Of a stretch of DNA of 64,000 bases, positions 43,643-52,809 are shown piece by piece. Numbering within the stretch: position 1 is the first letter of the stretch; each line of letters opens with the position of its first letter. A program made the position numbers and the translations under genes. Origin of the DNA: Propionimicrobium sp. PCR01-08-3 (GTDB lineage Bacteria; Actinomycetota; Actinomycetes; Propionibacteriales; Propionibacteriaceae); assembly GCF_030286045.1 (NCBI RefSeq), contig NZ_CP127390.1, positions 2,869,482 through 2,933,481 on the forward strand, read 5' to 3'. The notes beneath the pieces were generated by a model. The model was not told the origin of the DNA, ran no database searches, and worked only from the letters and a program-made list of their open reading frames with translations.

Positions 43643-45889
43643 TCAGCCGCCCGGAGTAGCTGGCGCTACTGCAGGCGTCCCTGTTGGTGGAGCCGGAGAA
43701 TCGCCGCCGCCCTCGTCACCGGTTCCGTCACCAGTATCGGACCCGGGCGTTTCCGGCGGCTCCTCACTCGCCGGGGCCTCGGTCGTGGCGGTTTCGGTCG
43801 GCGCTGCGGTGGTGGCCGGAGCGGACGGCGTGTTTACCGGCAGGCTGTTCTGCACCGTCGGCTGGATATTGGCCGGCGGATCGAAGGGCACCGCATCCAT
43901 GCCTTCGGTGGCCACCGACATGTAGGCCGCCCAGACGTCGGTCGGATATCCCGCCCCGTAGAACGCGCTTCGCCACGCCGGGTTGTAGACGTCGAGGTTG
44001 CCGTTGCCGTCATCGCCGGCCACCATCACGACAGCCGTTGCGATCTGCTTGGTGTATCCGGCGAGCCACGCCGAACGGGTAATCTGCGCGGTAGCGCCAT
44101 CCTGCCCGGCCGCGACGCCCTCGGTGCCCGTCTTGCCGGCCACGTCGCGTCCACCGACGGCGGTACGTTGCGCAGCCTCAGCCGAACCAGCAAGGCCATA
44201 GGTGAGGTCGCGGGCGACTGCGTCCTCAATGGCTTGCGTGCCCTCGGTGTTGCCGCTGTAGACGACGTTGCCGGACGCATCTGTCACCTGAGCGACAATG
44301 TGGGTTTCGTTACGCACACCGTTGTTCGCGAGCGTCGCGTAGCCGGTCGCGTTCTCCAGCGCGCTGACCTCACCCTCGCCCAGGACCATGCGGTTGAGCT
44401 GCGGAGCCCAGGAGTCGTGCTCCACCAGGCCCGCATCGGTCGCCGCCCGGACGAGTTCTTCGGTGCCGTTCGGGATCTTGCCGACCAGGTCGACGAAGGC
44501 GGTGTTCACCGAATCACGGATCGCGGTCTGCAAGGTGATCGTCCCGTATTGCGCGCCGGAATCGTTGTGCACCGGAACCGAATCGCCCGGCGGAGTATAG
44601 GTCGAGCCCTGCAAGGTCGAGCTCAGCCCGAATCCGTTGCGCAGGCCCGCGACCGCACCCCACACCTTGAAGGTGGACGCCGCGTACCGCGGTGTGGTCG
44701 CCCAGTTGCGCGAATCGGAGACATAGTCGGCACCGCCATAGAGCGCGACGATGCCTCCGGTACTCACATCGAGAGACGCGAGCCCCGTATGCAGGCCGTT
44801 CGGGTCGGGCTCCACCCAGTTGCCGTTCTCGTCAACCGACCCGCGGGCGTTCTCGACCGCGGTCTGCACGGTCGAGTCGACCGCGTCGATCGCCGCCTGC
44901 TGCATTCGCGCATCGACAGTGGTGACGATCGAGAGGCCGCCACCGTTGATCTGTTCGGGAGTGAAACCCTTGCTCTCGAGCTCGTTGACGGCCATATCGA
45001 TCAGAAAACCATTGGGGCCGCCGTACACGTCGCTGGTGGCTATGTCCGGGAATTCCGGCAGTTGCCCGTAGAACTGGTCGTGCTCCTCCTGGGTGATCGA
45101 ACCCATCGGGTCGAGCATGCCGTCCAGCACGTAGTTATAGCGGTCGAGCAGCTGCTGGGCGGCCTCGTCCCCGTTGGCGGGGTCGAGGGCCGACGGCGTG
45201 TTCACCATCGCCGCCAGCGCCGCGGATTGCCCGACCGTAAGATCGCCCGCGTCCACCTGGAAGTAAGCCTGCGCCGCCGCCTGGATGCCGTACGCGCCGC
45301 GTCCGAAGTAGATGGTGTTGAGGTAGCCCTCCAGAACCTCTTCCTTCGACTCGGCCTTGTTCATCTTCATGGCCAGCGCGAGCTCGTTGAACTTGCGGGA
45401 GAAGGTCTGTTCGCTGGTCAGATAGCGGATCTTGATGTATTGCTGGGTGATCGTCGAGCCGCCGCCGGTGATCTCCTGGTTCGTCACCAGCCCCCAGACG
45501 GCACGCGCGAGGCCCTTGAAATCGACGCCCTGGTTCGTCCAGAAGGTGCGGTCCTCGGCAGCGACCGCCGCGTCCTTGATCGATTGCGGCATCTCGCCGT
45601 AGTCGATATTGGTGCGGTTCTGAATGGCTAGTGAGCCCATCTCACTGGTGCCGTCGTTGAAGTAGATCTTGCTGGTCTGGGTGCCGAAATCGGCATTCGG
45701 GTCGGGCAACTCGGCCTTCTCATAGATGATGATGCCCACGATGCTGACGACCAGGAGTACCGATAGCACGACAATGCCGGCGATCTTGGCGATGTGGCCT
45801 GCTCGTCCACTCTTCTTGACCCTGCTGGCGCCCTTGCCAGATTTCGGACGATCAGACCCGCGTTTGGGCGATTTTGCCTTGTCAGCCAT
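43643..45889 (-). CDS. ponA: Bifunctional penicillin-binding protein (transglycosylase-transpeptidase)
   Basis: A 748-aa class A PBP polymerising and cross-linking peptidoglycan. One N-terminal membrane anchor (about residues 34-55) follows a basic tail. The GT51 domain has AAEDRTFW and GGSTITQQYIK; the transpeptidase has SxxK in YAASTFKVWG, SVN in RDSVNTAF and KTG in VAGKTGTEG. The last about 80 residues are Pro/Thr/Glu-rich. The start ATG 45889 lies inside the end of the DUF5318 gene, so the two are coupled. The symbol is by similarity. Confidence 0.93.
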   Translation of the reverse strand: MADKAKSPKRGSDRPKSGKGASRVKKSGRAGHIAKIAGIVVLSVLLVVSIVGIIIYEKAELPDPNADFGTQTSKIYFNDGTSEMGSLAIQNRTNIDYGEMPQSIKDAAVAAEDRTFWTNQGVDFKGLARAVWGLVTNQEITGGGSTITQQYIKIRYLTSEQTFSRKFNELALAMKMNKAESKEEVLEGYLNTIYFGRGAYGIQAAAQAYFQVDAGDLTVGQSAALAAMVNTPSALDPANGDEAAQQLLDRYNYVLDGMLDPMGSITQEEHDQFYGQLPEFPDIATSDVYGGPNGFLIDMAVNELESKGFTPEQINGGGLSIVTTVDARMQQAAIDAVDSTVQTAVENARGSVDENGNWVEPDPNGLHTGLASLDVSTGGIVALYGGADYVSDSRNWATTPRYAASTFKVWGAVAGLRNGFGLSSTLQGSTYTPPGDSVPVHNDSGAQYGTITLQTAIRDSVNTAFVDLVGKIPNGTEELVRAATDAGLVEHDSWAPQLNRMVLGEGEVSALENATGYATLANNGVRNETHIVAQVTDASGNVVYSGNTEGTQAIEDAVARDLTYGLAGSAEAAQRTAVGGRDVAGKTGTEGVAAGQDGATAQITRSAWLAGYTKQIATAVVMVAGDDGNGNLDVYNPAWRSAFYGAGYPTDVWAAYMSVATEGMDAVPFDPPANIQPTVQNSLPVNTPSAPATTAAPTETATTEAPASEEPPETPGSDTGDGTGDEGGGDSPAPPTGTPAVAPATPGG

Positions 45890-46316
45890 AGATGTCCTCA
45901 ACTGTCTTCTGTCTACGAGGCGGACGGCGCCAGTGGCCATCACCCAGTACGAATGTCTCTATTAGATGATTCCATCCGCAGTCGGGGCAAACCTCAACGA
46001 CACGAACCTTGAATTCGCCGAATTCGTCCTGCATTTCGGCGAGTTCCTCGTCCGATTTGATGCGGCCGGAGAACTGTCCCAGCTGGTCGCCGAAAACATA
46101 GTTCAACAAGGTGAGCCGATCGGAGACGCACACCGGACAATCGCGTCCGGCCGGATAGCCATGATGCAGAGCCGATCGAACGAGAATAGGGTCGGCATCA
46201 CAAGGGTCAAGGCCTTGAAGCAGGGCCTGCGGATGACGCATTGCTTCGAGGGTCGCCCGGCGCTGCAGGGCATGGCTCATCTGTTCGCGCTGCGTGCGGA
46301 AACGTCGTGGAGCCAT
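45882..46316 (-). CDS. DUF5318 zinc-ribbon-like protein next to ponA
   Basis: A 144-aa protein with two Cys pairs, CPVC and CPDCGW, likely a zinc ribbon, in a setting typical of DUF5318. In mycobacteria the same family lies next to ponA1, so linkage with the PBP gene is conserved. Its last bases overlap the PBP start by eight bases, indicating coupled translation. A role in cell-wall growth is inferred from context only. Confidence 0.82.
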   Translation of the reverse strand: MAPRRFRTQREQMSHALQRRATLEAMRHPQALLQGLDPCDADPILVRSALHHGYPAGRDCPVCVSDRLTLLNYVFGDQLGQFSGRIKSDEELAEMQDEFGEFKVRVVEVCPDCGWNHLIETFVLGDGHWRRPPRRQKTVEDIYG

Positions 46317-46348
46317 GACCACCAGGGTAAACCGGCAGGTCAACCTAA

Positions 46349-46567
46349 CCGCCGCTCACGAGACCGCTGAAACCACTCAAGGGAACGCCGGCACGTCGCA
46401 CCGTTCGTGGCGTCGAGTTGGAGCAGTGGCAATATGACATCTCCTCCGGTGCCAGGCTTTGGTACTGCGTCGACCACACTGCCCACGTGGTCTGGCTGAC
46501 GAATGCGGTCGCAGGGCATCCCAACGCGACCGCCTCCAAGAACAAGCGATCACCGCGCAATCGATAG
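46349..46567 (+). pseudogene. 5'-truncated remnant of a small toxin-like gene
   Basis: A 72-codon open stretch without a usable start, ending in TAG 46565-46567. It reads GVELEQWQYDISSGARLWYC then VDHTAHVVWLTNAVAGHPNA. This Trp/Tyr pattern with a WxT...GHP end resembles the C-terminal half of small actinobacterial RelE/ParE-type toxins, as I recall the family. A stop codon immediately precedes the first codon, so the N-terminal half and any antitoxin are lost. It lies just before tRNA-Ala. Confidence 0.5.
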
Positions 46568-46568
46568 T

Positions 46569-46598
46569 TTGGTTCTGAGCGTCGGCCGCTAGTAGTAT
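46569..46598 (+). promoter_or_regulatory. Candidate sigma-A promoter of tRNA-Ala
   Basis: TTGGTT (46569-46574) and TAGTAT (46593-46598) are separated by 18 bp, and the tRNA begins 31 bp after the -10 hexamer. Elements and spacing fit a housekeeping promoter. No other good candidate is near. Confidence 0.5.
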
Positions 46599-46629
46599 GA
46601 GCGGGCCTACGCGGGTCAGCGCAGGCGTT

Positions 46630-46702
46630 GGGGCATTAGCTCAGATGGTAGAGCGACGGCTTTGCAAGCCGTAGGTCAGGGGTTCGAGCCCCCTATGCTC
46701 CA
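46630..46702 (+). tRNA. tRNA-Ala (anticodon TGC)
   Basis: A 73-nt cloverleaf: acceptor GGGGCAT paired with ATGCTCC, D-stem GCTC/GAGC, anticodon arm ACGGC-TTTGCAA-GCCGT with TGC, T-arm AGGGG-TTCGAGC-CCCCT, discriminator A. CCA is not encoded. It reads GCA and, by wobble, other Ala codons. Confidence 0.97.
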
Positions 46703-46762
46703 CAATTTCAGACGTAGTCGAACTCCTGACGGGTTTGGCGCGGCCAGGAGTAATGTTTGGTC

Positions 46763-47290
46763 ATGAAGGCCAACGCTGCTCTCCAGATCATCTTCGCGTT
46801 CTTTCTCGGCCTCGTAGTGGTCGCGTTCGTCGGCATCGCGGTGAACACGTTCTATCCGCGGCCGGAGTACCCCAATCCCACGACTCCTGCCGCCGAGACG
46901 GCGTACCAGGACGCAAGCGATCAGTGGTATCTCATCACCAGCATCATCTTGCTGATATGCGCAACAGCGATCTTGGCGATCTCGCTATTTCTGCCCGAGA
47001 AACAGGGCGTGCTGTCCAATGGACTGCTACTCGGTGGGATTTTCACCATGCTTTACGCCGTGGGAGTGAGCTTTTCCGCAGAGACGAGCTACGTCCGGCT
47101 CGCGGTCATGGCGGTGGCGCTCGCAGTGACGATCGGGATCGGATACCTCAAGTTCGTGCGCAGACGCGGGCCCGCCGTGGCCGCTGCCGCCACGAGTGAG
47201 CTCGCCTCCGGTCAGGTGGGGGAACTGGACGCACGCCTCTCCGCCGTCGAGCACAAGCTCGACGCGCTCGGCCGTGCCCTGGATGGCTGA
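46763..47290 (+). CDS. Small integral membrane protein of unknown function
   Basis: About 176 aa with four hydrophobic segments (AALQIIFAFFLGLVVVAFVG, YLITSIILLICATAILAI, GLLLGGIFTMLYAVGVSF and YVRLAVMAVALAVTIGIGYL) and a C-terminal coiled-coil-like tail (ELDARLSAVEHKLDALGRAL). I do not recognise a named family. A TTG at 46757 has better spacing from AGGAG than ATG 46763, so the start is uncertain. It is a free-standing gene after tRNA-Ala. Confidence 0.8.
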   Translation: MKANAALQIIFAFFLGLVVVAFVGIAVNTFYPRPEYPNPTTPAAETAYQDASDQWYLITSIILLICATAILAISLFLPEKQGVLSNGLLLGGIFTMLYAVGVSFSAETSYVRLAVMAVALAVTIGIGYLKFVRRRGPAVAAAATSELASGQVGELDARLSAVEHKLDALGRALDG

Positions 47291-47492
47291 GAAATCTCCC
47301 GTACGGGTGCCGAGTCTCCGCAATTTGTTCCACGGCAACGCTATGTCGCGCGCCCGGGCCCCTGCCGGCTATTTCTTGCAGGCCGAGAGGAGACACAGTC
47401 AACATGGCCTGCCCATCAGCGTCCGATTCGACTATTGAACTCGGTTGAACTCGATGACTCACCGCATCCAGCCAAGCGGAACCGGCGAGCGA

Positions 47493-48368
47493 TCAGGTCG
47501 TCCGAATGCTCAATTGGCGGGCTCGCACCTGACAGATGCGCCGCACGGCCGCCGCGAACCGGGCAGGATCATCAAAGACATCACTCGCCGCGAACCGCAC
47601 TGCCTGCCAGCCTCTGATCGCCAACTCCTTGTCACGGCGGCGATCCCGCACGAAAGCCCGCTCGTCGCCGTGGTACGTGCGTCCATCGATCTCGAAAACG
47701 AGCTTGAGTTCTTCGAACGCGATGTCCGCGATCGCCGACGACATGATCGCCAGGTTCGCCTTCCAGCCTCGTATCCCCGCAGCATTCAAGGCCTCATGAC
47801 CGACCCGCTCCGCCGGCGACCACGGCTGACTTGCCGATTTGGCGAGAACTTTCGCCCGTCGCCGGTTACCGGGACGCCACGGAATGGCAGCCAAAGCGGC
47901 CTTCATTTCGTCGAGCCGGACCCGGCAACGCAAGCCGGTATCCACGATCGAAGAACCGAACACCGGAATCAGATCCACCACGGTCAGTGCCGCGCTGCTG
48001 ACTCGGACCCCCTGATCCGACTTGATCAACTCGACCGGTATCGACCTGCGCGTTACCCGTAGCCAACCCCGGGAGTGCAACCGCGCAGAGGCGGTTTCGA
48101 TCACCCGGCACTCGCTCTCGCGCAGCAGCCCGTGCAAGACCGCGGCCGCCCGGCCGACGATCACTGCATCAGGATCGGCCTGCATCACAGCACGCACCCT
48201 GATTCTCAGACTCGCTGCTTCTCCAGAGTGCGCGTAGATCGCGGGCAGCATCCGCGTGATCTCGCCCTTCTTCACCGCCCAGTTGATCTGTCCCCGCAGG
48301 TGGGGTGACCGGGCACGGCTGACCACTCCTCCGGTGGCAGCCAACGCTCTCAATAGGTCCGCATGCAC
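47493..48368 (-). CDS. DUF559/Vsr-like endonuclease-fold protein with AbiEi-like N-terminus
   Basis: A 291-aa protein common in actinobacteria. The C-terminal 100 residues form a DUF559 restriction-like domain: ADIAFEELKLVFEIDGRTYH, then DKELAIRGWQAVRF. The D...ExDG pattern matches the PD-(D/E)xK nuclease core. The N-terminal part (INWAVKKGEITRMLPAIYAH) resembles the type IV TA antitoxin AbiEi wing domain. Its role is unknown; a host nuclease or transcription regulator are options. No partner toxin gene is adjacent. Confidence 0.8.
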   Translation of the reverse strand: MHADLLRALAATGGVVSRARSPHLRGQINWAVKKGEITRMLPAIYAHSGEAASLRIRVRAVMQADPDAVIVGRAAAVLHGLLRESECRVIETASARLHSRGWLRVTRRSIPVELIKSDQGVRVSSAALTVVDLIPVFGSSIVDTGLRCRVRLDEMKAALAAIPWRPGNRRRAKVLAKSASQPWSPAERVGHEALNAAGIRGWKANLAIMSSAIADIAFEELKLVFEIDGRTYHGDERAFVRDRRRDKELAIRGWQAVRFAASDVFDDPARFAAAVRRICQVRARQLSIRTT

Positions 48369-48570
48369 GCCTCAAGGATTGGCAAATCGGGGCCGAACCG
48401 TTCAAAAAAACGAGGCCCTGTGGATAACCGAGTGAGTTGAGAGCTCGCGCTTGATGCTCTGGGACCCCAACGCGCCTGAGTGCACGCCAAATGCACAATT
48501 CACGGGAGCCAGCGACCCCAAAACGAAATCTGGCGCACAACCAAGCGCGCTGGTTTCCTTCGAGACCCGG

Positions 48571-49863
48571 TCAGCTCTTGGGAATGCTGTAGTTGCGAAA
48601 CGCCGGAACCAGCAACGCGATCAAGATCATGCCGACGACGACGAGCAGGCCGCCGCCTCCGGTCGTCCACGCCGGGCCCACGACATCAGACGCGGCACCA
48701 TGCAAAACATCGGCAAGTCTGGGGCCACCCGCGACCACCACGATGAAGACGCCCTGCATGCGCCCACGCACCGCGTCGTCGGTCGCGCTGAGCAGGATCG
48801 ATTGCCGGAACGCCGCCGACACCATGTCTGAGGCGCCGCCGACCACCAGCATGCCCAGCGCAATTCCCAGCGCCACGTTCATCGACCATCCGGCCAGCCC
48901 GACAGCAAGCCCCATCAGCGCCATCGAGCCACCCCATGCCGCGACGGCCCACAGCACCGCCGCTCCCTGCTTATGGACGCGCGACACCCAGCCCCCGAAG
49001 ATTCCGCCCAGCACCGCACCGGCGGGCATCGCCGCATAGAGCAGCGCGAACTCGAGCCCGCCAGTGACCGGGCCACCGAACGAGACGTGCGCGATCTCGG
49101 GGAACAAGGCCCGCGGCATGCCGAAGATCATCGCGATCAGGTCGACGGCGAAACTCACCAGCAACACCTTGTGCCCGCTCAGATAGATCAGACCGTCGAT
49201 CACCGAACGCAGCCCGGGCGCGCCTACCACACCGTCGACCGGCATCGGCTTCAGCCGCCACACCGCATAAAGCGTTGCCAGCAACGTGATCGTGTCGATC
49301 AGGTAGAGCCAGGAATACCCGAGCACCGGAATCAGCGCACCGCCGACCAGCGGACCGGCAATGGCTCCCACCGATGTCACCGTCATGTTCAAGGCGTTGG
49401 CGGCCGGCAACTGCGCGGCGGGGACGAGCTTGGGCAGGATCGCTGTGCGAGTCGGCTGGTTGACGGCGAAGAAGGCCTGTTGCAGCGCGAAAATACCCAG
49501 CAGCAGCCAGACATTGCCGAGGCCGAGAGCCGCCTGCACCCAGAACATCGCGGAGGTGGCGATCAGCCCGAAAGTGGTGACCTCCAGCAGCCGGCGCCGG
49601 TCCATGGCATCGGCGAGCGCGCCGCCCCACAGCCCCATCACCACCAGAGGCACCAGTCCGAAGATTCCGGTCAGGCCGACCATCCCGGACGAGCCGGTGA
49701 TCGCGTAGATCTGGGCCGGCACCGCCACCACCGTCAGCTGGGCGCCGATCACCGTCACGATGTTGGCGGTCCACAATCGCCGGAAATCGGCCGAAGCCAG
49801 TGGACGAGTGTCCGCGAAAACCCCGCGCAATCGGCCCACCGGTCGTGGCTCAGGTTCTGGCAC
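48571..49863 (-). CDS. MFS exporter, EntS/DitE-like (12-TM)
   Basis: A 430-aa major facilitator with about twelve transmembrane helices. Motif A-like GGALADAMDRRRLLEVTTFG (residues around 80-100) and PTRTAILPKLVPAAQLPAAN are typical of the EntS/macrolide-efflux group. The substrate is unknown. The start is GTG 49863, before FADTRPLAS; a longer frame upstream lacks family similarity. It is a single gene. Confidence 0.87.
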   Translation of the reverse strand: MPEPEPRPVGRLRGVFADTRPLASADFRRLWTANIVTVIGAQLTVVAVPAQIYAITGSSGMVGLTGIFGLVPLVVMGLWGGALADAMDRRRLLEVTTFGLIATSAMFWVQAALGLGNVWLLLGIFALQQAFFAVNQPTRTAILPKLVPAAQLPAANALNMTVTSVGAIAGPLVGGALIPVLGYSWLYLIDTITLLATLYAVWRLKPMPVDGVVGAPGLRSVIDGLIYLSGHKVLLVSFAVDLIAMIFGMPRALFPEIAHVSFGGPVTGGLEFALLYAAMPAGAVLGGIFGGWVSRVHKQGAAVLWAVAAWGGSMALMGLAVGLAGWSMNVALGIALGMLVVGGASDMVSAAFRQSILLSATDDAVRGRMQGVFIVVVAGGPRLADVLHGAASDVVGPAWTTGGGGLLVVVGMILIALLVPAFRNYSIPKS

Positions 49864-50197
49864 GCCCGCCAGGCTACTCCCACTCGGGCATGCGCCCCGG
49901 AAGCATTCCGAGACCGGCTTCGTGTGCTGGGCGATGATCTCCCACCCGAACATGCGCGAGCACATTGGTATCGATGGCTCAATCTTTGCGGTGCCGCCCA
50001 GCGACACGGCGCCGGGCCCTATTCCTTTCGTGGCCGGCGCTCACTCGCGCGTCCGTTCAAAAGGACCGCAAGCTGAGACAACCGGACGCATGAAGGTCTT
50101 GGTCGGTGATTGCCGAAAAACCATCCGAAATCACGCCACTACGGGACCATGCCCATGATCATCCCGCAGCGGCCCCCACAGAATTAAAAGCCACGCT

Positions 50198-50491
50198 CTA
50201 TAACCCCATATCGGCGGAAATTTTGGAGATCTCGCGGGCAAGATCGATGTCGCGGCCGGTGATGCCGCCGACATCGTGACTGCTCAACGAGATCGACACC
50301 TCGGGATAGGTCAAGGTGACGTCCGGGTGGTGTTGGCGCCGTTCGGCGGCGGCGCCGATGCGGTTGACGAACTCCAGCCCGGTGGCGAAGTCGCCGGTAT
50401 CGAAATGGGCACGCAGAGTGTCGCCGTCCTGGTGCCAATCCTTGAGGCTGGCTGCGGCCACTTGTGTGGGCGTTAGTTGGGAATCACTCAT
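50198..50491 (-). CDS. 4a-hydroxytetrahydrobiopterin dehydratase (PCD/DCoH)
   Basis: A 97-aa single-domain pterin-4a-carbinolamine dehydratase. The core reads FVNRIGAAAERRQHHPDVTL and VSISLSSHDVGGITGRDIDLA, containing the conserved HHP and TxxDxxLA residues of the active site. It would dehydrate carbinolamine formed by an aromatic amino acid hydroxylase or act in molybdopterin metabolism. No partner hydroxylase is in the window. Confidence 0.93.
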   Translation of the reverse strand: MSDSQLTPTQVAAASLKDWHQDGDTLRAHFDTGDFATGLEFVNRIGAAAERRQHHPDVTLTYPEVSISLSSHDVGGITGRDIDLAREISKISADMGL

Positions 50492-50993
50492 TCATCAACG
50501 ATGCCACAAACATGCGAGCCAAGACGAGACCCCGGTGGACGAAGAAGCAGCCATCGAGCAGTAACGCGCTTGCGTGCATGCCAGATAACTTCCAGAAGCC
50601 CGCCAGGGACGCGATGCGCGCATTTGGAGGACACTGAAGCGCGTTAAGCGGTCGAGCGGTGGGACCGCGGCTTATGTCGAGCGGTGGAACCGCGGCTTAT
50701 CCAGCGACGCCACGGAGAGACTTACCGTCCGGCGTCTGTCTCGAAGTGAAACCCAACCGTTCCAGGTGCGAACCGAACGACTCCGGGATACTTAGACTCG
50801 CAAGAATCGGGAATCGAACAGGTTCCAATAAGCGGACGCGACTCGGCTATTAAGGACCCGGCACGAAATATCGAGACCGCCGCTTGCCCGACCGTCTTCC
50901 AGGCTTTTCGGCTATTCGGGCGGGCTCGCCTCGACTCGTCCAGGGACGCGTAGGCTGGAGACGTCATGTCGGCATCTAGGCCGAGGAGGTCAG
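50492..50993. other. Intergenic region upstream of the class I aldolase gene
   Basis: About 500 bases without a supported gene. It contains a 25-bp tandem repeat (listed separately) and, just before the aldolase ATG, the ribosome binding site GCCGAGGAGGTC. The middle part is less GC-rich, but no clear promoter hexamers stand out. It is unusually long for this window. Confidence 0.5.
50651..50700. repeat. Tandem 25-bp repeat, two units
   Basis: Units 50651-50675 and 50676-50700 start GTCGAGCGGTGG and end ACCGCGGCTTAT, differing at one base (G to A at unit position 13). Each unit contains an inverted pair GCGGTGGxACCGC, so each could form a short hairpin or a repressor site. It lies about 300 bp before the aldolase start. 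Confidence 0.65.
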
Positions 50994-51881
50994 ATGAATA
51001 CACAGCAAGTCGAGCGAATGGGCGCCGGGCACGGGTTTATCGCAGCCCTCGATCAAAGCGGCGGCAGCACGCCAAAGGCACTCCGGCTCTACGGGATTGA
51101 TGAAGACAAGTATTCCGGCGAGGACGAGATGTTCGATCTCGTGCACGCGATGCGCGAGCGAATCGTCACCAGCCCCGCGTTCGGTGGCGATCACATTCTC
51201 GGGGCGATCTTGTTCGAGAAGACGATGGACCGCCAATTCGCCGGGCAGCCCGCGGCCGACTACCTGTGGGAGACCAAGCACGTCGTTCCCATTCTCAAGA
51301 TCGACAAGGGGCTGGCCGAGCAGGCTGATGGCGTCCAGTTGATGAAGCCCAACCCCGGTTTGGCCGACCTGCTGGTGCGCGCCAAGGCCGCTCATATTTT
51401 CGGGACGAAGATGCGCTCGGTCATCGGCTCGGCGAATCCCGCGGGCATCGCCCAGAATGTGGCTCAGCAATTCGAAACGGCCCACCAGATCGCCGAGGCC
51501 GGGCTGGTGCCGATTATCGAGCCCGAGGTCACCATCTCCGCGCCCGACAAGGAGCAGAGCGAGCAGATTCTGTTGGACGAGATCACCAAGCGACTGGACG
51601 CAGAGTCCTTCCCGCTACCGGTGATGTTCAAATTGAGCATCCCGACGGTGGACGATTTCTACGCCCCGCTGATCGCCAACCCGGCGGTGCTTCGCGTGGT
51701 TGCGCTATCCGGCGGATACAGCCGCGACGAGGCCAACGAACGGCTCACCCGCAACCATGGACTGATCGCCAGCTTCTCCCGCGCCCTGACCGAGGGGCTG
51801 TCGGTCTCGCAAAACGACGACGAATTCAATGCGACGCTGTCCGCGTCCATAGATTCGATCTATCAGGCGTCGCTGACCTGA
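50994..51881 (+). CDS. fda: Class I fructose-bisphosphate aldolase
   Basis: A 295-aa Schiff-base aldolase cleaving fructose 1,6-bisphosphate. MGAGHGFIAALDQSGGSTPK, GIDEDKYSGEDEMFDLVHAM and VPIIEPEV are family motifs, and the Lys in KLSIPTVDD is a Schiff-base candidate. It is close to the Staphylococcus aureus class I enzyme. Gram-positive bacteria with this gene often also have a class II aldolase; none is seen here. Start ATG 50994 follows GAGGAGGTC. Confidence 0.93.
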   Translation: MNTQQVERMGAGHGFIAALDQSGGSTPKALRLYGIDEDKYSGEDEMFDLVHAMRERIVTSPAFGGDHILGAILFEKTMDRQFAGQPAADYLWETKHVVPILKIDKGLAEQADGVQLMKPNPGLADLLVRAKAAHIFGTKMRSVIGSANPAGIAQNVAQQFETAHQIAEAGLVPIIEPEVTISAPDKEQSEQILLDEITKRLDAESFPLPVMFKLSIPTVDDFYAPLIANPAVLRVVALSGGYSRDEANERLTRNHGLIASFSRALTEGLSVSQNDDEFNATLSASIDSIYQASLT

Positions 51882-52261
51882 GCCGTCAGTGCCGGCACAT
51901 GCTGGACCGCGATCTTGCCGACCGGGTGCAGCTTACGCAGACCGGCACCGAATCGTTGTAGCAGCGCCGTCAGTGCCTCAACATCACCCTTGCGCTGGCA
52001 GGCCCAGAGAACCGGATAGCCATTCGCGACCCGCAACTGGATGCCTGCCAGCCCGAGATAAAGTTCGGTGGCCGCCGCATCCAATTCGCCGTTGTCATCG
52101 ACGGCGTCGAACAGTGTCGCGATCGCAAAAACCAGGTAGCCGTCGACGTAACCGGAGAAGTCGAACGTCTCGACACCGTCGGGCGCGGTTACGGCGTAGA
52201 CCGCACCCGGCGGCAGGCCAGTGATGGCGCGCTGGTAATCGGACTGATTGAGCATCGGCAT
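51863..52261 (-). CDS. Hypothetical protein, 132 aa
   Basis: No recognised family. The protein begins [19 protein letters not shown] and is moderately acidic, with an ILRVANGYP-like core [15 protein letters not shown] and a probable alpha/beta fold. ATG 52261 is preferred over upstream in-frame starts, which overlap the divergent gene. The end overlaps the aldolase stop by 19 bp, so the two genes converge. Codon use looks normal for the window, which supports it as real, but function is unknown. Confidence 0.6.
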   Translation of the reverse strand: MPMLNQSDYQRAITGLPPGAVYAVTAPDGVETFDFSGYVDGYLVFAIATLFDAVDDNGELDAAATELYLGLAGIQLRVANGYPVLWACQRKGDVEALTALLQRFGAGLRKLHPVGKIAVQHVPALTAQVSDA

Positions 52262-52340
52262 GGTGACAGTCTCAACCAGGAGAGGGTCGGCCGACTTCGG
52301 AAAGCCAGGTTCCGGCGACCCGACAAGTACGCTTCCTCTC

Positions 52341-52703
52341 ATGAAAACGGACGAAAAGACCCTCAAGCGGATTTACCACATGCCGTTCTCGTCGGTCTAT
52401 CCGCTCTATCAGGCGAAGGTGGAGAAAAAGGGCCGCACCAAGGAAGAACTCGATCGGGTTCTCACCTGGCTGACCGGTTTCAGCGACGCAGAACTCAATG
52501 AGCACCTCGCGAATCAGACGACCTTCGAGGACCTGTTTGCCGACGCCCGCCTTAACGCCAACGCCTCATTGATCACCGGTGTGGTCTGCGGGGTGCGGGT
52601 CGAGGAGATCGAGGACCCGGTGATGCGCAAGGCCCGTTACATGGACAAGCTCGTCGACGAGTTGGCCAAAGGCAAGGCCATCGAAAAGATCCTGCGGTCT
52701 TAG
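52341..52703 (+). CDS. DUF2200 family protein
   Basis: A 120-aa protein. [20 protein letters not shown], then [18 protein letters not shown] is characteristic of DUF2200, a family of small proteins of unknown function in many bacteria. The end [20 protein letters not shown] is also typical. ATG 52341 is the start. It is divergent from the hypothetical gene, with 79 bp between. Confidence 0.88.
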   Translation: MKTDEKTLKRIYHMPFSSVYPLYQAKVEKKGRTKEELDRVLTWLTGFSDAELNEHLANQTTFEDLFADARLNANASLITGVVCGVRVEEIEDPVMRKARYMDKLVDELAKGKAIEKILRS

Positions 52704-52809
52704 ATGTCGTGCGTGTGGACAAGCCCGCCGCTTGCTCCGGGTAGCATGTCCGGAAGGTGCGTCGGGAAGTCTGGTCGACACGAACTGTTGCCGACCCGAG
52801 AGATCTCCC

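Noticed and set aside
50651-50700. CRISPR array
   Set aside because: Two adjoining 25-bp units with no spacers and no cas genes.
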